Counted from the first letter of the stretch, positions 1 to 6,284 are shown. The stretch is DNA of 64,000 bases from Gemella sp. GL1 (GCF_013415365.1 NZ_JACBYB010000012.1:1-64000), one strand, 5' to 3'. The notes: generated from the letters alone by a model not told the origin. Numbers and translations: made by a program.

Positions 1-540
1 CGATGAACAAAATTCAAAAAAATAATTTTCAAAAAATTAAATTTAGAAAAATTTCAAGTTTCTTTTTTGGTGCTTGCAAAAAAATTCAAACAGAAAAATT
101 ACAAGGCGATTTTTTCGCTTTATAATTTTTTAAAAGAGCAGATATTAAAAATTTAAAATTCTTTTTTGTCTGCTCGCAGTAAAAAGAAAAAGCGAAAAAT
201 GAAAAATATCAAGAGAATAATTTTAAAAATTTTTCAAGGGACGAAGAAAAAATTTTAAAATCTCTTGAAATTTTTTAAGCGAACGAAATAAAAAATAAAA
301 ATTAAAATTTTAAAATTGCAATAACTAAAATTTTAAAAATGAAATTTCTAAAATTCAAAAATCAAAAATTTATGATGAACAAAATTCAAAAAAATAATTT
401 TCAGAAAATTAAAAATTAAAAATTTGTGATGATGAAAATTAAAAAATCGTAAATTCAAAAAGTTAAAAATTACTTAAAACACAAAAATTTAAAAATAAAG
501 ATGATAGAAGAAATAAGAAAGATCATTTAGTCAAAATAGA
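1..540. other. AT-rich non-coding segment with short repeats
   Basis: No convincing gene is visible. The segment is made almost entirely of A/T runs. A 37-bp block at 2-38 recurs with one mismatch at 374-410. An inverted pair TCAAGAGA (209-216) and TCTCTTGA (262-269) could form a long-loop hairpin. Bases 131-175 carry inverted GAGCAGA/TCTGCTC arms and resemble a shortened copy of the small-ORF region at 3960-4047. A degenerate start of the 54-bp repeat seen at 754-1078 lies at 341. The segment looks like plasmid-type or integrative-element backbone next to the relaxase. Confidence 0.5.
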
Positions 541-625
541 TCAAAAACTAGGGGATTGGGGTCTTCCCCAAAATTATATTATATTTTTTCGCATTTTGTG
601 GACACAAATGCTACGCTTGCCACAG
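541..625. other. Candidate origin of transfer (oriT)
   Basis: This is the only GC-richer patch upstream of the relaxase. It contains a tight hairpin TTGGGG-TCTT-CCCCAA at 558-573. It then has an imperfect inverted repeat CATTTTGTG-GA-CACAAATG at 592-610, directly followed by CTACGCTTGCCACAG at 611-625. MOBP-family origins typically have an inverted repeat a few bases before the nick, with the relaxase gene nearby. That arrangement fits here, but I cannot assign the nick base, and the call is inference from layout. Confidence 0.4.
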
Positions 626-693
626 TAAATGAAAAAAAAGGGCTAAATTTTACCCTCGTTATTGACTAAATTTGACCAATAACTCCGATTAAG

Positions 694-744
694 TTTGATT
701 TATTTTGACTAATAGGTTCTTCATTTTGATTTATTTTGACTAAT
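694..744. repeat. Exact 20-bp direct repeat pair
   Basis: TTTGATTTATTTTGACTAAT occurs at 694-713 and again at 725-744, a 31-bp period (about three helical turns). A related TTGACTAAATTTGACCAAT lies just before, at about 662-680. The pair sits between the candidate oriT and the 54-bp array and could bind a dimeric protein side by side. No known site is recognised. Confidence 0.6.
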
Positions 745-753
745 TCGGAAAAT

Positions 754-1078
754 GAAATTTCTAGAAATTAGAAAATCAAAAATTTTGGAAGAGCAAATTT
801 AAAAAATAGAAATTTCTAAAATTAGAAAATCCAAAATTTGTGATGAACAAAATTCAAAAAATGAAATTTCTAAAATTAGAAAATCAAAAATTTGGGAAGA
901 ACAAATTTAAAAATTAGAAATTTCTAAAATTAGAAAATCAAAAATTTAGGAAGAACAAATTTAAAAATTAGAAATTTCTAAAATTAGAAAATTAAAAATT
1001 TGAGAAGAGCAAAATCCAAAAAATGAAATTTCTAAAATTAGAAAATCAAAAAATCATGATAGTAAAATTCAAAACAAA
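754..1078. repeat. Six tandem 54-bp repeats, each with a 16-bp palindrome
   Basis: Units start at 754, 809, 863, 917, 971 and 1025, so the spacing is 55 bp once and then exactly 54 bp. Each unit opens with GAAATTTCTAAAATTAGAAA, whose core TTTCTAA-AA-TTAGAAA is a perfect palindrome (813-828, 867-882, 921-936, 975-990 and 1029-1044; the first unit has one extra base). The remainder of each unit varies slightly. Regular palindromic iterons just upstream of a relaxase gene suggest a replication origin, a partition site or a relaxosome binding region. There are no unique spacers, so this is not a CRISPR array. Confidence 0.85.
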
Positions 1079-1115
1079 GTAGAAAATAATTTTAAAAAAT
1101 TTTTAGGAGGATAAA

Positions 1116-2807
1116 ATGGTAATCACAAAAGTTTTTCAAATTAAAAAAGAGGATAGATTGAATACTGCATTAAATTATATAAATAATAAAGAGAAAATAA
1201 ATTCATTTAGTGAAAAAGAATATAATGATATTCTTCAGAAAAAAGTAAACTATATTATAGATGAAAATAAAACTTTAAAATCAAAAAACAAATATATTGA
1301 TTCAGTTGATATGTTTATAAATGAAAATGGGGAAAAAGAATTAGTTTCTGCATATGGTATAGCATATATTGAAACTGCATTTTACGAAATGATGTTGACT
1401 AAAGATGAAGCAATTTATCGAAATATAAATCGTCAGGGAAATAAAGATGATGTATTAGCTCATCATATAATACAATCATTTTCTCCAGAAGACAATTTGA
1501 ATCCTGAAGAAGTTCATGAAGTTGGAAGAAGAACTGTAATTGAATTAACAAATGGTGAACACGAATTTCTGATAGCTACACATTTAGACAAAGAGCATTT
1601 ACACAATCATATAATTTTTAATTCAACAAATAATGTTACTTTAAAAAAATTTAGATGGCAGAAGGGAACAAAAAAATCTTTAGAAAATATTTCAGATAAG
1701 CATGCTGATCTTTTTGGAGCAAAAATAATTGAAAGAGAAAATATTATTGATCATAAAAAATATGAAGCATATCGTCAAAAAAATTCTTACAGATACGAGA
1801 TAAAAAATAAATTGAATTTTTTAATAAAACATTCAAACTCATATTCTGATTTTAAAGAGAAAGCAAAATTATTGAACATTAAAGTTGTTGATGGGAGAAA
1901 AGAATTAAGATATAAATTATTAAATAGTTCACAAGAAAGATTTATCAGAGATAGAAGTTTGTCTAAAAAAGGAAATTATTCTAAAGAAAAAATTGAAATA
2001 ATGACTAAAGCAAATGTAGATAAACACCCTAAAGAAAATATAGTAAAATTATATGAAATACATAAAAAAGAAATAGAAGATAATTTTGATATTAGATTTT
2101 TCATAGAGCCTTGGCAAATTTCAGAAGAAACAAATCGTGGTTTATATGTTAATGTTGAGTTTGGTTTTTTAAATAGGGGAACAGTATTTGTACCCCATAA
2201 TAAATTAGAAAAAAGAGATGATTACTATGAAGCATTTATAAAGAGAAATGACTTTTTTTATTTTGTAAATCCACAAAAATCAGAAGATAACAAATTCATA
2301 AAAGCTACAACATTTGCTAAACAGATTTCTATTCAAAATGGAGAAGCTGCAATTTATAAAAATTATAATGTTAATGCTTTAGACAGATTGTTAGAAGAAT
2401 TTTCATTTTTATCAAAAAATAATGTGACGGGTTATAGTACTTTTGTAGATTTTCAAAATAGATTACAAGATACATTAGAGAAAACACAAAATGAATTAAA
2501 TAGATTGGATTCAAGAATTGCAGAATTAAACAAAGTACATGCCTTGTTATTAAAAAATGAAAAATCTAATCAATCTAATAAAGTTGTAACTGATATTTTT
2601 AAAAAATTAAGAATACCTAAAAATACAAATAGAAAAGAACTTGATAGATTGTTGAAAGAAGTAAGACAAGAAAGATCAATTTTAAATTCAAAATTCAATA
2701 GTATAGTGCATGAATATAAATATGCAAAAGATATTGAGAAAAATGTCGAGGTAAGAAATAAAAATATAATTGAAAAAAGGGAAATTGGCAGAGAGAAGAA
2801 ATTGTAG
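1116..2807 (+). CDS. MOBP-type relaxase / mobilization nuclease
   Basis: This relaxase would nick one strand at oriT and lead conjugative transfer of the element. The N-terminal nuclease domain spans roughly residues 1-210. A tyrosine near the start (Y21) is the likely nucleophile. The segment AHHIIQSFSPED (115-126) and the three-histidine motif HLDKEHLHNH (H156, H161, H163, H165) are typical metal-binding motifs of this family. The C-terminal half ends in a charged coiled-coil stretch (about 430-560). AGGAGG lies six bases before the start. No accessory MobC-like gene or coupling protein is present in the window, so the element is probably mobilizable only, or its transfer genes lie to the left. 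Confidence 0.88.
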   Translation: MVITKVFQIKKEDRLNTALNYINNKEKINSFSEKEYNDILQKKVNYIIDENKTLKSKNKYIDSVDMFINENGEKELVSAYGIAYIETAFYEMMLTKDEAIYRNINRQGNKDDVLAHHIIQSFSPEDNLNPEEVHEVGRRTVIELTNGEHEFLIATHLDKEHLHNHIIFNSTNNVTLKKFRWQKGTKKSLENISDKHADLFGAKIIERENIIDHKKYEAYRQKNSYRYEIKNKLNFLIKHSNSYSDFKEKAKLLNIKVVDGRKELRYKLLNSSQERFIRDRSLSKKGNYSKEKIEIMTKANVDKHPKENIVKLYEIHKKEIEDNFDIRFFIEPWQISEETNRGLYVNVEFGFLNRGTVFVPHNKLEKRDDYYEAFIKRNDFFYFVNPQKSEDNKFIKATTFAKQISIQNGEAAIYKNYNVNALDRLLEEFSFLSKNNVTGYSTFVDFQNRLQDTLEKTQNELNRLDSRIAELNKVHALLLKNEKSNQSNKVVTDIFKKLRIPKNTNRKELDRLLKEVRQERSILNSKFNSIVHEYKYAKDIEKNVEVRNKNIIEKREIGREKKL

Positions 2808-2869
2808 CATAATGTAATTTACAAAAGAATTAAGAACAAAAGATTTTATTTTTTGTATGTGCATAATAA

Positions 2870-2899
2870 AAAGAGCGTATTAATTTACGCTCTTTTTTT
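2870..2899. terminator. Bidirectional rho-independent terminator
   Basis: The arms AAAGAGCGTA and TACGCTCTTT (10 bp, 6-nt loop) are followed by a T run, with A residues on the other flank. It lies between the convergent relaxase gene and the minus-strand acidic protein gene and probably serves both. Confidence 0.85.
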
Positions 2900-2919
2900 G
2901 TGTTTTAATAAAATTTGAA

Positions 2920-3402
2920 TTAATCTATAATATATAACGCTTTGTGTTTATCGTCAAATTCATAGTATTTCAATTCACTGTGCATGTTTCCGTAATTTAT
3001 GAAATCTTGTAAATTTGTAATGTTTTCATCGTCCATTAGTGATTCGATTTGTTCAAGAAACTTACTTAAAAGTAAATCTTCATAATTCAAAATATGTTCA
3101 AAATACAAAGCTTTTTTTTCTTCTTCAGTAAATTTTGATAATTCTTCACGATTACAAAATTCATTGTAATCTTCACCTATAACTAAATCTAAATCTCCGC
3201 TCATTTTTTCTAAATATCTAACTAATTCGTCATCTGTGATAACATCGTAAAAATTTTCTTCATAATTTTCTGCTATAAAATTTTCAACTTCCAAATTATC
3301 ATAATCAACTGCATAGCTTTCAAATATACGTTTTATATCGAATCCAGCTAGCGTGATTTTTTTTGAATTTTTGTTTTTGAATGTTAATGTATATAATTTC
3401 AT
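2920..3402 (-). CDS. Acidic orphan protein of a mobile element (160 aa)
   Basis: I do not recognise the family. About 38 Asp/Glu against 17 Lys/Arg over 160 residues give a net charge near -21. There is no signal peptide or membrane segment. Small, strongly acidic proteins next to relaxase genes are often DNA mimics such as ArdA-type antirestriction proteins, but I see no ArdA motif, so that is only a suggestion. TTAGGAG precedes the start. A leader of about 160 nt separates the gene from a strong minus-strand promoter at 3570-3598, and a plus-strand small RNA candidate (3463-3544) lies inside that leader. The control looks elaborate for such a small gene. Confidence 0.7.
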   Translation of the reverse strand: MKLYTLTFKNKNSKKITLAGFDIKRIFESYAVDYDNLEVENFIAENYEENFYDVITDDELVRYLEKMSGDLDLVIGEDYNEFCNREELSKFTEEEKKALYFEHILNYEDLLLSKFLEQIESLMDDENITNLQDFINYGNMHSELKYYEFDDKHKALYIID

Positions 3403-3427
3403 TTTAATTTCTCCTAATATATTAATA

Positions 3428-3456
3428 TTTACTTTTTTTGAAAGATAAGTTATAAT
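3428..3456 (+). promoter_or_regulatory. Promoter of the antisense RNA candidate
   Basis: -35 TTTACT (3428-3433) and -10 TATAAT (3451-3456) are separated by exactly 17 bp. The predicted start at about 3463 coincides with the first base of a perfect 8-bp hairpin, which supports real use of this promoter. Confidence 0.6.
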
Positions 3457-3462
3457 ATATTA

Positions 3463-3544
3463 ATAAAACATTTAAAAAATTGTTTTATCATTGGTGGTTA
3501 GTACCTTTTCAGTTTGGCGACTCAGAGGTGCTAACTTTTTTTTT
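3463..3544 (+). ncRNA. Candidate ~80-nt antisense RNA over the acidic-gene leader
   Basis: The predicted transcript begins with ATAAAACA-N10-TGTTTTAT (3463-3488). It ends with the hairpin GTTAGTACCT / AGGTGCTAAC (3497-3506 and 3526-3535) followed by nine T residues, a good rho-independent terminator. It is fully complementary to the leader of the minus-strand gene at 2920-3402, whose start codon lies 60 bases away. Size, two-hairpin shape and position match counter-transcribed RNAs of plasmid copy-control and type I toxin loci. An open frame in this area has no ribosome binding site and is not credible as a gene. Confidence 0.5.
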
Positions 3545-3557
3545 ATTTATTTCTTAT

Positions 3558-3606
3558 CTTTATAATTATATTATATACGATAATGCGTATAAAGTCAAGT
3601 GTTTTT
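3558..3606 (-). promoter_or_regulatory. Promoter with palindromic operator, copy 1 of a 49-bp repeat
   Basis: On the minus strand, -35 TTGACT (3598-3593) and -10 TATAAT (3575-3570) are 17 bp apart. The spacer and -10 contain the palindrome TATACG-ATAATG-CGTATA (3574-3591), an obvious repressor site. The same 49 bp recur exactly at 4113-4161. This copy points at the 160-aa acidic gene through a leader of about 160 nt. Confidence 0.8.
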
Positions 3607-3796
3607 ATAAACTTTTTTTTATTTTTTTTTCTCTTTCTTCTATCAATTTTTTAAATTCTTCAACATCTTCATCAGCCATAGTTTTTATAAAATTTCTAGC
3701 TGTAGAACGTTTATTTATATAATTTTTTCTCTCTCTATTTTTTTCATCCCATTTTTTAATTGCTTTTTTTTGTGCTTCTGATAATTTACTATTCAT
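3605..3796 (-). CDS. Small basic protein of a mobile element (63 aa)
   Basis: This is a short, Lys/Arg-rich and helical protein with the motif YINKRSTARNFI near residues 26-37 and an acidic/basic C-terminal helix. Similar small proteins occur on Firmicute plasmids and integrative elements; their job is not known to me. TAGGAG precedes the ATG and overlaps the stop codon of the 28-residue hydrophobic frame upstream, which suggests translational coupling. The gene appears to be the last of a tiny-ORF operon starting from the promoter at 4113-4161. It ends right at the second copy of that promoter. Confidence 0.6.
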   Translation of the reverse strand: MNSKLSEAQKKAIKKWDEKNRERKNYINKRSTARNFIKTMADEDVEEFKKLIEEREKKIKKSL

Positions 3797-3811
3797 AATG
3801 TGTAATCACTC

Positions 3812-3898
3812 CTATTTAAATAATATTGTAAAAATTTGAATAATTAAAGTTAATATTAAAATTATAAAAGTTATCTTTTGTATTTTATTCATTTTCAT
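3812..3898 (-). CDS. Possible 28-aa hydrophobic peptide
   Basis: The frame reads MKMNKIQKIT followed by an almost purely Ile/Leu/Phe/Thr stretch, one membrane span in length. The open frame actually extends upstream without an ATG through residues including AVWLIAWYIVYYI, so the true start could be further left or depend on read-through. There is no clear ribosome binding site. Its stop overlaps the Shine-Dalgarno of the 63-aa gene. It may be real only as part of the same transcript, and confidence is low. Confidence 0.3.
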   Translation of the reverse strand: MKMNKIQKITFIILILTLIIQIFTILFK

Positions 3899-3921
3899 AA
3901 TATAATAAACGATGTACCAAG

Positions 3922-3943
3922 CAATCAGCCAAACGGCTGATTG
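3922..3943. other. GC-richer hairpin inside the tiny-ORF operon
   Basis: CAATCAGCC-AAAC-GGCTGATTG is a perfect 9-bp stem in very AT-rich DNA, just after the stop of the 41-aa frame. It lacks a T run on either strand, so it is more likely an mRNA-stabilising or processing hairpin than a terminator. Confidence 0.5.
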
Positions 3944-3947
3944 ATGG

Positions 3948-4073
3948 TCATTTGAAGTAATTTAAAAGAGCAGTTATTAAATTGATTATCGCTATTGTCA
4001 AGTTGATTAGTTGAATGTAGTTATTTTCTTTTTGTGACTGCTCTTTTTTTCTTCTAAGTCTTTTACGACTCAT
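3948..4073 (-). CDS. 41-aa basic-hydrophobic peptide, possible membrane peptide or type I-like toxin
   Basis: The frame has a strong Shine-Dalgarno (AAAGGAG, six bases before ATG). It encodes an N-terminal block MSRKRLRRKKEQSQKEN and then a single hydrophobic segment (about residues 19-40), the layout of a tail-anchored peptide. It lies about 45 nt behind the promoter at 4113-4161. Its coding sequence contains complementary arms (GAGCAGT at codons 11-13 and ACTGCTC near codons 34-36), so the message folds back on itself. Short hydrophobic peptides with such folded messages resemble type I toxins, but no family is recognised. Confidence 0.5.
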   Translation of the reverse strand: MSRKRLRRKKEQSQKENNYIQLINLTIAIINLITALLNYFK

Positions 4074-4112
4074 CGTGTTCTCCTTTCTTTTTTAGTATTC
4101 TTCATCTCTAAC

Positions 4113-4161
4113 CTTTATAATTATATTATATACGATAATGCGTATAAAGTCAAGTGTTTTT
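4113..4161 (-). promoter_or_regulatory. Promoter with palindromic operator, copy 2 of the 49-bp repeat
   Basis: It is identical over 49 bp to 3558-3606. Minus-strand -35 TTGACT (4153-4148), 17-bp spacer and -10 TATAAT (4130-4125) are present with the palindrome TATACG-ATAATG-CGTATA at 4129-4146. It reads into the 41-aa, 28-aa and 63-aa frames. The duplicated control site implies that one regulator governs both this operon and the 160-aa gene. Confidence 0.8.
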
Positions 4162-4403
4162 GTGAAGTTTTTTATTATTTACAAATATAGTTTATAAACG
4201 ATTGTAGATTTTAAGTTTGAAAAGATGTGTATTTGTAGCGTATCCTTTTTTATATATTATTGTTTTCTGCTTTTTTTTTGAGATATTGAAAGGAGAAAAG
4301 TGATAATAATTACATATTAAAAATGTTTTTTTGCGATTTTTGATTGATTTTTAAGCTTATTAATGTTATATTAAAAAAAAGAATTGAAAGGGGAGAGGGT
4401 TGT

Positions 4404-4583
4404 ATGGCTACTAAAAGTTTTACGGATAGTATTAAATTTAATCAAAAGTCAGCAGATAGTTTAATTAAAGCGTTAAACAAGGACCGTAAACCTGTCAAAA
4501 TCGAAACTAATGTCGAAGTAATTAGAGATGTTAGTATCTTAGATAAAATAATTAATAAAAGAAAGGTTGAAGAATGTCGTTAA
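4404..4583 (+). CDS. Putative antitoxin of the GNAT module (59 aa)
   Basis: This small protein has the segment IKFNQKSADSLIKAL near the N-terminus, likely ribbon-helix or helical DNA binding. I place the start at the ATG at 4404 because GGGGAGAGG lies just before it; an in-frame extension upstream lacks a ribosome binding site. Its last 10 bases overlap the start of the acetyltransferase gene, the usual layout of an antitoxin-toxin pair. The function is inferred from that context. Confidence 0.55.
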   Translation: MATKSFTDSIKFNQKSADSLIKALNKDRKPVKIETNVEVIRDVSILDKIINKRKVEECR

Positions 4584-5173
4584 TTTTAGTAGGTTTACAG
4601 GATTTGTTAGAAAAATATACAATAGAACAAGTGAAATCTACATTATTACGATTTAAAAGTATTCCCCATCAATCTGGAGAGATTAACGATGTGGAGTGCT
4701 TTTTACATTCAAAAGCTATTCAATTTGAAAATATGACCCTATCAACAACTTATCTTGTTTTTGATGAAATTGATGGTGAGTTTATGTTAGTTGGGTATTT
4801 TTCAATAGCAAATAAACCCTTGACAATGAGTAAAAAGAATTTTAATAAGTTAAGCAATAATCAAAAAAGAAATTTAACAAAAAGTGGAACAAGAACTGAA
4901 TCAGGAGATTATATAATAAATAGTTATTTAATAGGTCAAATAGGGAAAAATTTTGCACCAGAGGCTGCAGCTAGTAATGTGACAGGTACTGATATTTTAA
5001 AAGAAGCGTATAAAATGGTGTTAAAAGCTAAGAAAATAATTAACGCTAGATATGTGTGGTTAGAATGTGAGGACAATTGTAAAATATTGAATTTTTATAA
5101 AAAATTTGGTTTTTACGAAGTAGATGGTTATATATCAGGTAACGGTTTAAGAGTTATGATTATGAAACTATAA
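4574..5173 (+). CDS. GNAT-family acetyltransferase, putative toxin
   Basis: The protein has 199 residues. The C-terminal part has the acetyl-CoA fold signature: a strand ARYVWLECED (about 158-167) followed by the helix and strand NFYKKFGFYEVDG (about 173-185). The middle carries VGYFSIANKPL and a loop NSYLIGQIGKN before the acetyl-CoA site. With the small overlapping upstream gene it fits the GNAT toxin-antitoxin type (TacT/AtaT-like, acetylating charged tRNA), but some mobile-element GNATs have other roles. A shrunken copy of this gene is found at 10953-11015. Confidence 0.65.
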   Translation: MSLILVGLQDLLEKYTIEQVKSTLLRFKSIPHQSGEINDVECFLHSKAIQFENMTLSTTYLVFDEIDGEFMLVGYFSIANKPLTMSKKNFNKLSNNQKRNLTKSGTRTESGDYIINSYLIGQIGKNFAPEAAASNVTGTDILKEAYKMVLKAKKIINARYVWLECEDNCKILNFYKKFGFYEVDGYISGNGLRVMIMKL

Positions 5174-5200
5174 AAATACAGTTATTAATAATTTAATAAT

Positions 5201-5233
5201 AAAAGAACAACTCATTTTGAGTTGTTCTTTTTT
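5201..5233 (+). terminator. Terminator of the GNAT module
   Basis: AAAAGAACAACTCA-TTT-TGAGTTGTTCTTTT is followed by T residues. A near-identical copy with two mismatches lies at 10987-11015, attached to the GNAT remnant. Confidence 0.9.
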
Positions 5234-5348
5234 CTATAAAAACTTGATTTTAGTGGTTCTATAATGATATTTTCTATTGATTGCTAAATTTAATTTGTAT
5301 TATTTAAAGAGTATAACGTGTCTTTCAGAAATAAGTTCTTATTTTTGA

Positions 5349-5398
5349 TTGACACTTTAGAAAATATATGATACATTTGTAATACAAGTATTACAAAT
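5349..5398 (+). promoter_or_regulatory. relBE promoter and operator
   Basis: -35 TTGACA (5349-5354), a 17-bp spacer and -10 TACATT (5372-5377) precede the antitoxin gene. A perfect inverted repeat ATTTGTAATAC-AA-GTATTACAAAT (5375-5398) covers the -10 and start site. This is the expected autoregulatory operator for a RelB-type antitoxin. Confidence 0.75.
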
Positions 5399-5418
5399 TA
5401 TTGGAGGAGAATATATTT

Positions 5419-5643
5419 ATGACAACATTATCTTTTAGAGTTTCAGATGAAGATAAGAATTTAATAAAGAATTATGTAAAAACAAATAACTTGAGTTTAT
5501 CAAATTTTATTAGAGAGTCCATTCTAGATAGAATTGAAGATGATTTAAAAATAGATGAAGAAAGAATTTTGGAAGCTAAGAAAAATGTACATAATAGCGA
5601 AACATATACTTTTTCTGAATTATTTGGAGATTTAAATGAATAA
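5419..5643 (+). CDS. RelB/DUF6290-type antitoxin (74 aa)
   Basis: This is a ribbon-helix-helix antitoxin that represses its own promoter and neutralises the RelE-type partner. The strand LSFRVSDEDKNLI and the helix LSLSNFIRESILDRIEDDL are typical of the family. The C-terminal tail (ETYTFSELFGDLNE) should wrap the toxin. GGAGGA at 5403-5408 fixes the ATG at 5419 rather than the in-frame TTG at 5401. It overlaps the toxin gene by 8 bp. Confidence 0.85.
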   Translation: MTTLSFRVSDEDKNLIKNYVKTNNLSLSNFIRESILDRIEDDLKIDEERILEAKKNVHNSETYTFSELFGDLNE

Positions 5644-5914
5644 TAATCACTATGATATATTGTTTACAGAAGAATTTAAAAAGTCATTGAAAAAGCTGGA
5701 TAAGCAAAATGTGAAACTTATAAGAAATTGGATTAGAAAAAATTTATTGGATACAAATGATCCTAGAATAAAGGGAAAGGCGCTCGCAGGTAATTTAAAA
5801 GGTGTTTGGAGATATCGAGTAGGAGATTATAGATTATTTGCTACAATAGAAGATAATAAATTTATTGTGTTTTTATTTGAAGTAGGGCATAGAAAAGACT
5901 CAGAAAACACCTAG
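5636..5914 (+). CDS. RelE/ParE-family toxin with altered C-terminus
   Basis: This is a 92-aa RelE-fold ribosome-dependent mRNA interferase candidate. Visible family features are FTEEFKKSLKKL near the N-terminus, DPRIKGKALAGNLKGVWRYRVGDYRLFA in the core (given here as positions about 43-70), and FEVGHRKD near the C-terminus. The last residues (SENT) are not family sequence. They arise where the gene runs, out of frame, into the 3' end of a HigB gene at about 5895. The homologous toxin at 6651 ends GHRRNIY, so only a few residues are changed and activity may be kept. Confidence 0.8.
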   Translation: MNNNHYDILFTEEFKKSLKKLDKQNVKLIRNWIRKNLLDTNDPRIKGKALAGNLKGVWRYRVGDYRLFATIEDNKFIVFLFEVGHRKDSENT

Positions 5915-5990
5915 AAGCGAGATTAAACACGCTAGACAACTAAAACAAGAATTTGAAGAGATGGAGAGAAAACAAAATGACAACAATTAA
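5898..5990 (+). pseudogene. 3' remnant of a HigB (Gp49-like) toxin gene
   Basis: In a different frame from the RelE gene the DNA reads TQKTPRSEIKHARQLKQEFEE, then MERKQNDNN and a stop. This is the typical tail of phage-derived Gp49-like/HigB toxins, which sit directly upstream of HigA. Everything before it has been replaced by the relBE pair. The remnant still overlaps the start of higA, as an intact higBA pair would. Confidence 0.75.
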
Positions 5991-6252
5991 ATTTGACGAT
6001 TATCTAGCAGAACAACTCAAAGATGACAACTTGAAAAAAGAATTTGAGGAATTACAAGTACGATCAAAACAAGCAATTGCTATTATTTTGGAGCGAGAAG
6101 CATTAGGATACAGTCAGCGAGAACTAGCAGAATTAGCCCAAGTGCCCCAAACTACCCTTGCACGGATAGAAAAAGGGGCTAATACAAGTATCGCAACATT
6201 AAGTAAAATAGCTCGTGCACTCGGAAAAGAGTTAACTATCAGTTTCACATAA
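5977..6252 (+). CDS. higA: HigA-type XRE antitoxin, now without its toxin
   Basis: This is a 91-aa DNA-binding protein with an N-terminal toxin-binding segment (MTTIKFDDYLAEQL) and a helix-turn-helix at about residues 42-80 (YSQRELAELAQVPQTTLARIEKG). I choose the ATG at 5977, behind GGAGAG, over an in-frame TTG at 5953 that lies inside the HigB remnant. Since HigB is deleted, this is an orphan antitoxin now transcribed behind relBE. Its codon use is less AT-biased than its neighbours, which suggests a separate origin. Confidence 0.85.
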   Translation: MTTIKFDDYLAEQLKDDNLKKEFEELQVRSKQAIAIILEREALGYSQRELAELAQVPQTTLARIEKGANTSIATLSKIARALGKELTISFT

Positions 6253-6284
6253 AAAAAGACAGGAGGAGCGTCCTGTCTTTTTTT
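6252..6284 (+). terminator. Terminator after higA
   Basis: AAAGACAGGA-GGAGCG-TCCTGTCTTT is followed by more T residues. Confidence 0.9.

Noticed and set aside
754-1078. Repeat array as a CRISPR
   Set aside because: The units are nearly identical along their full 54 bp with no unique spacers, and no cas genes are nearby.
3480-3722. 80-codon plus-strand frame in the control region
   Set aside because: It has no ribosome binding site, runs across a terminator hairpin and the promoter repeat, and is antisense to the 63-aa gene. The small RNA and minus-strand genes explain this DNA better.
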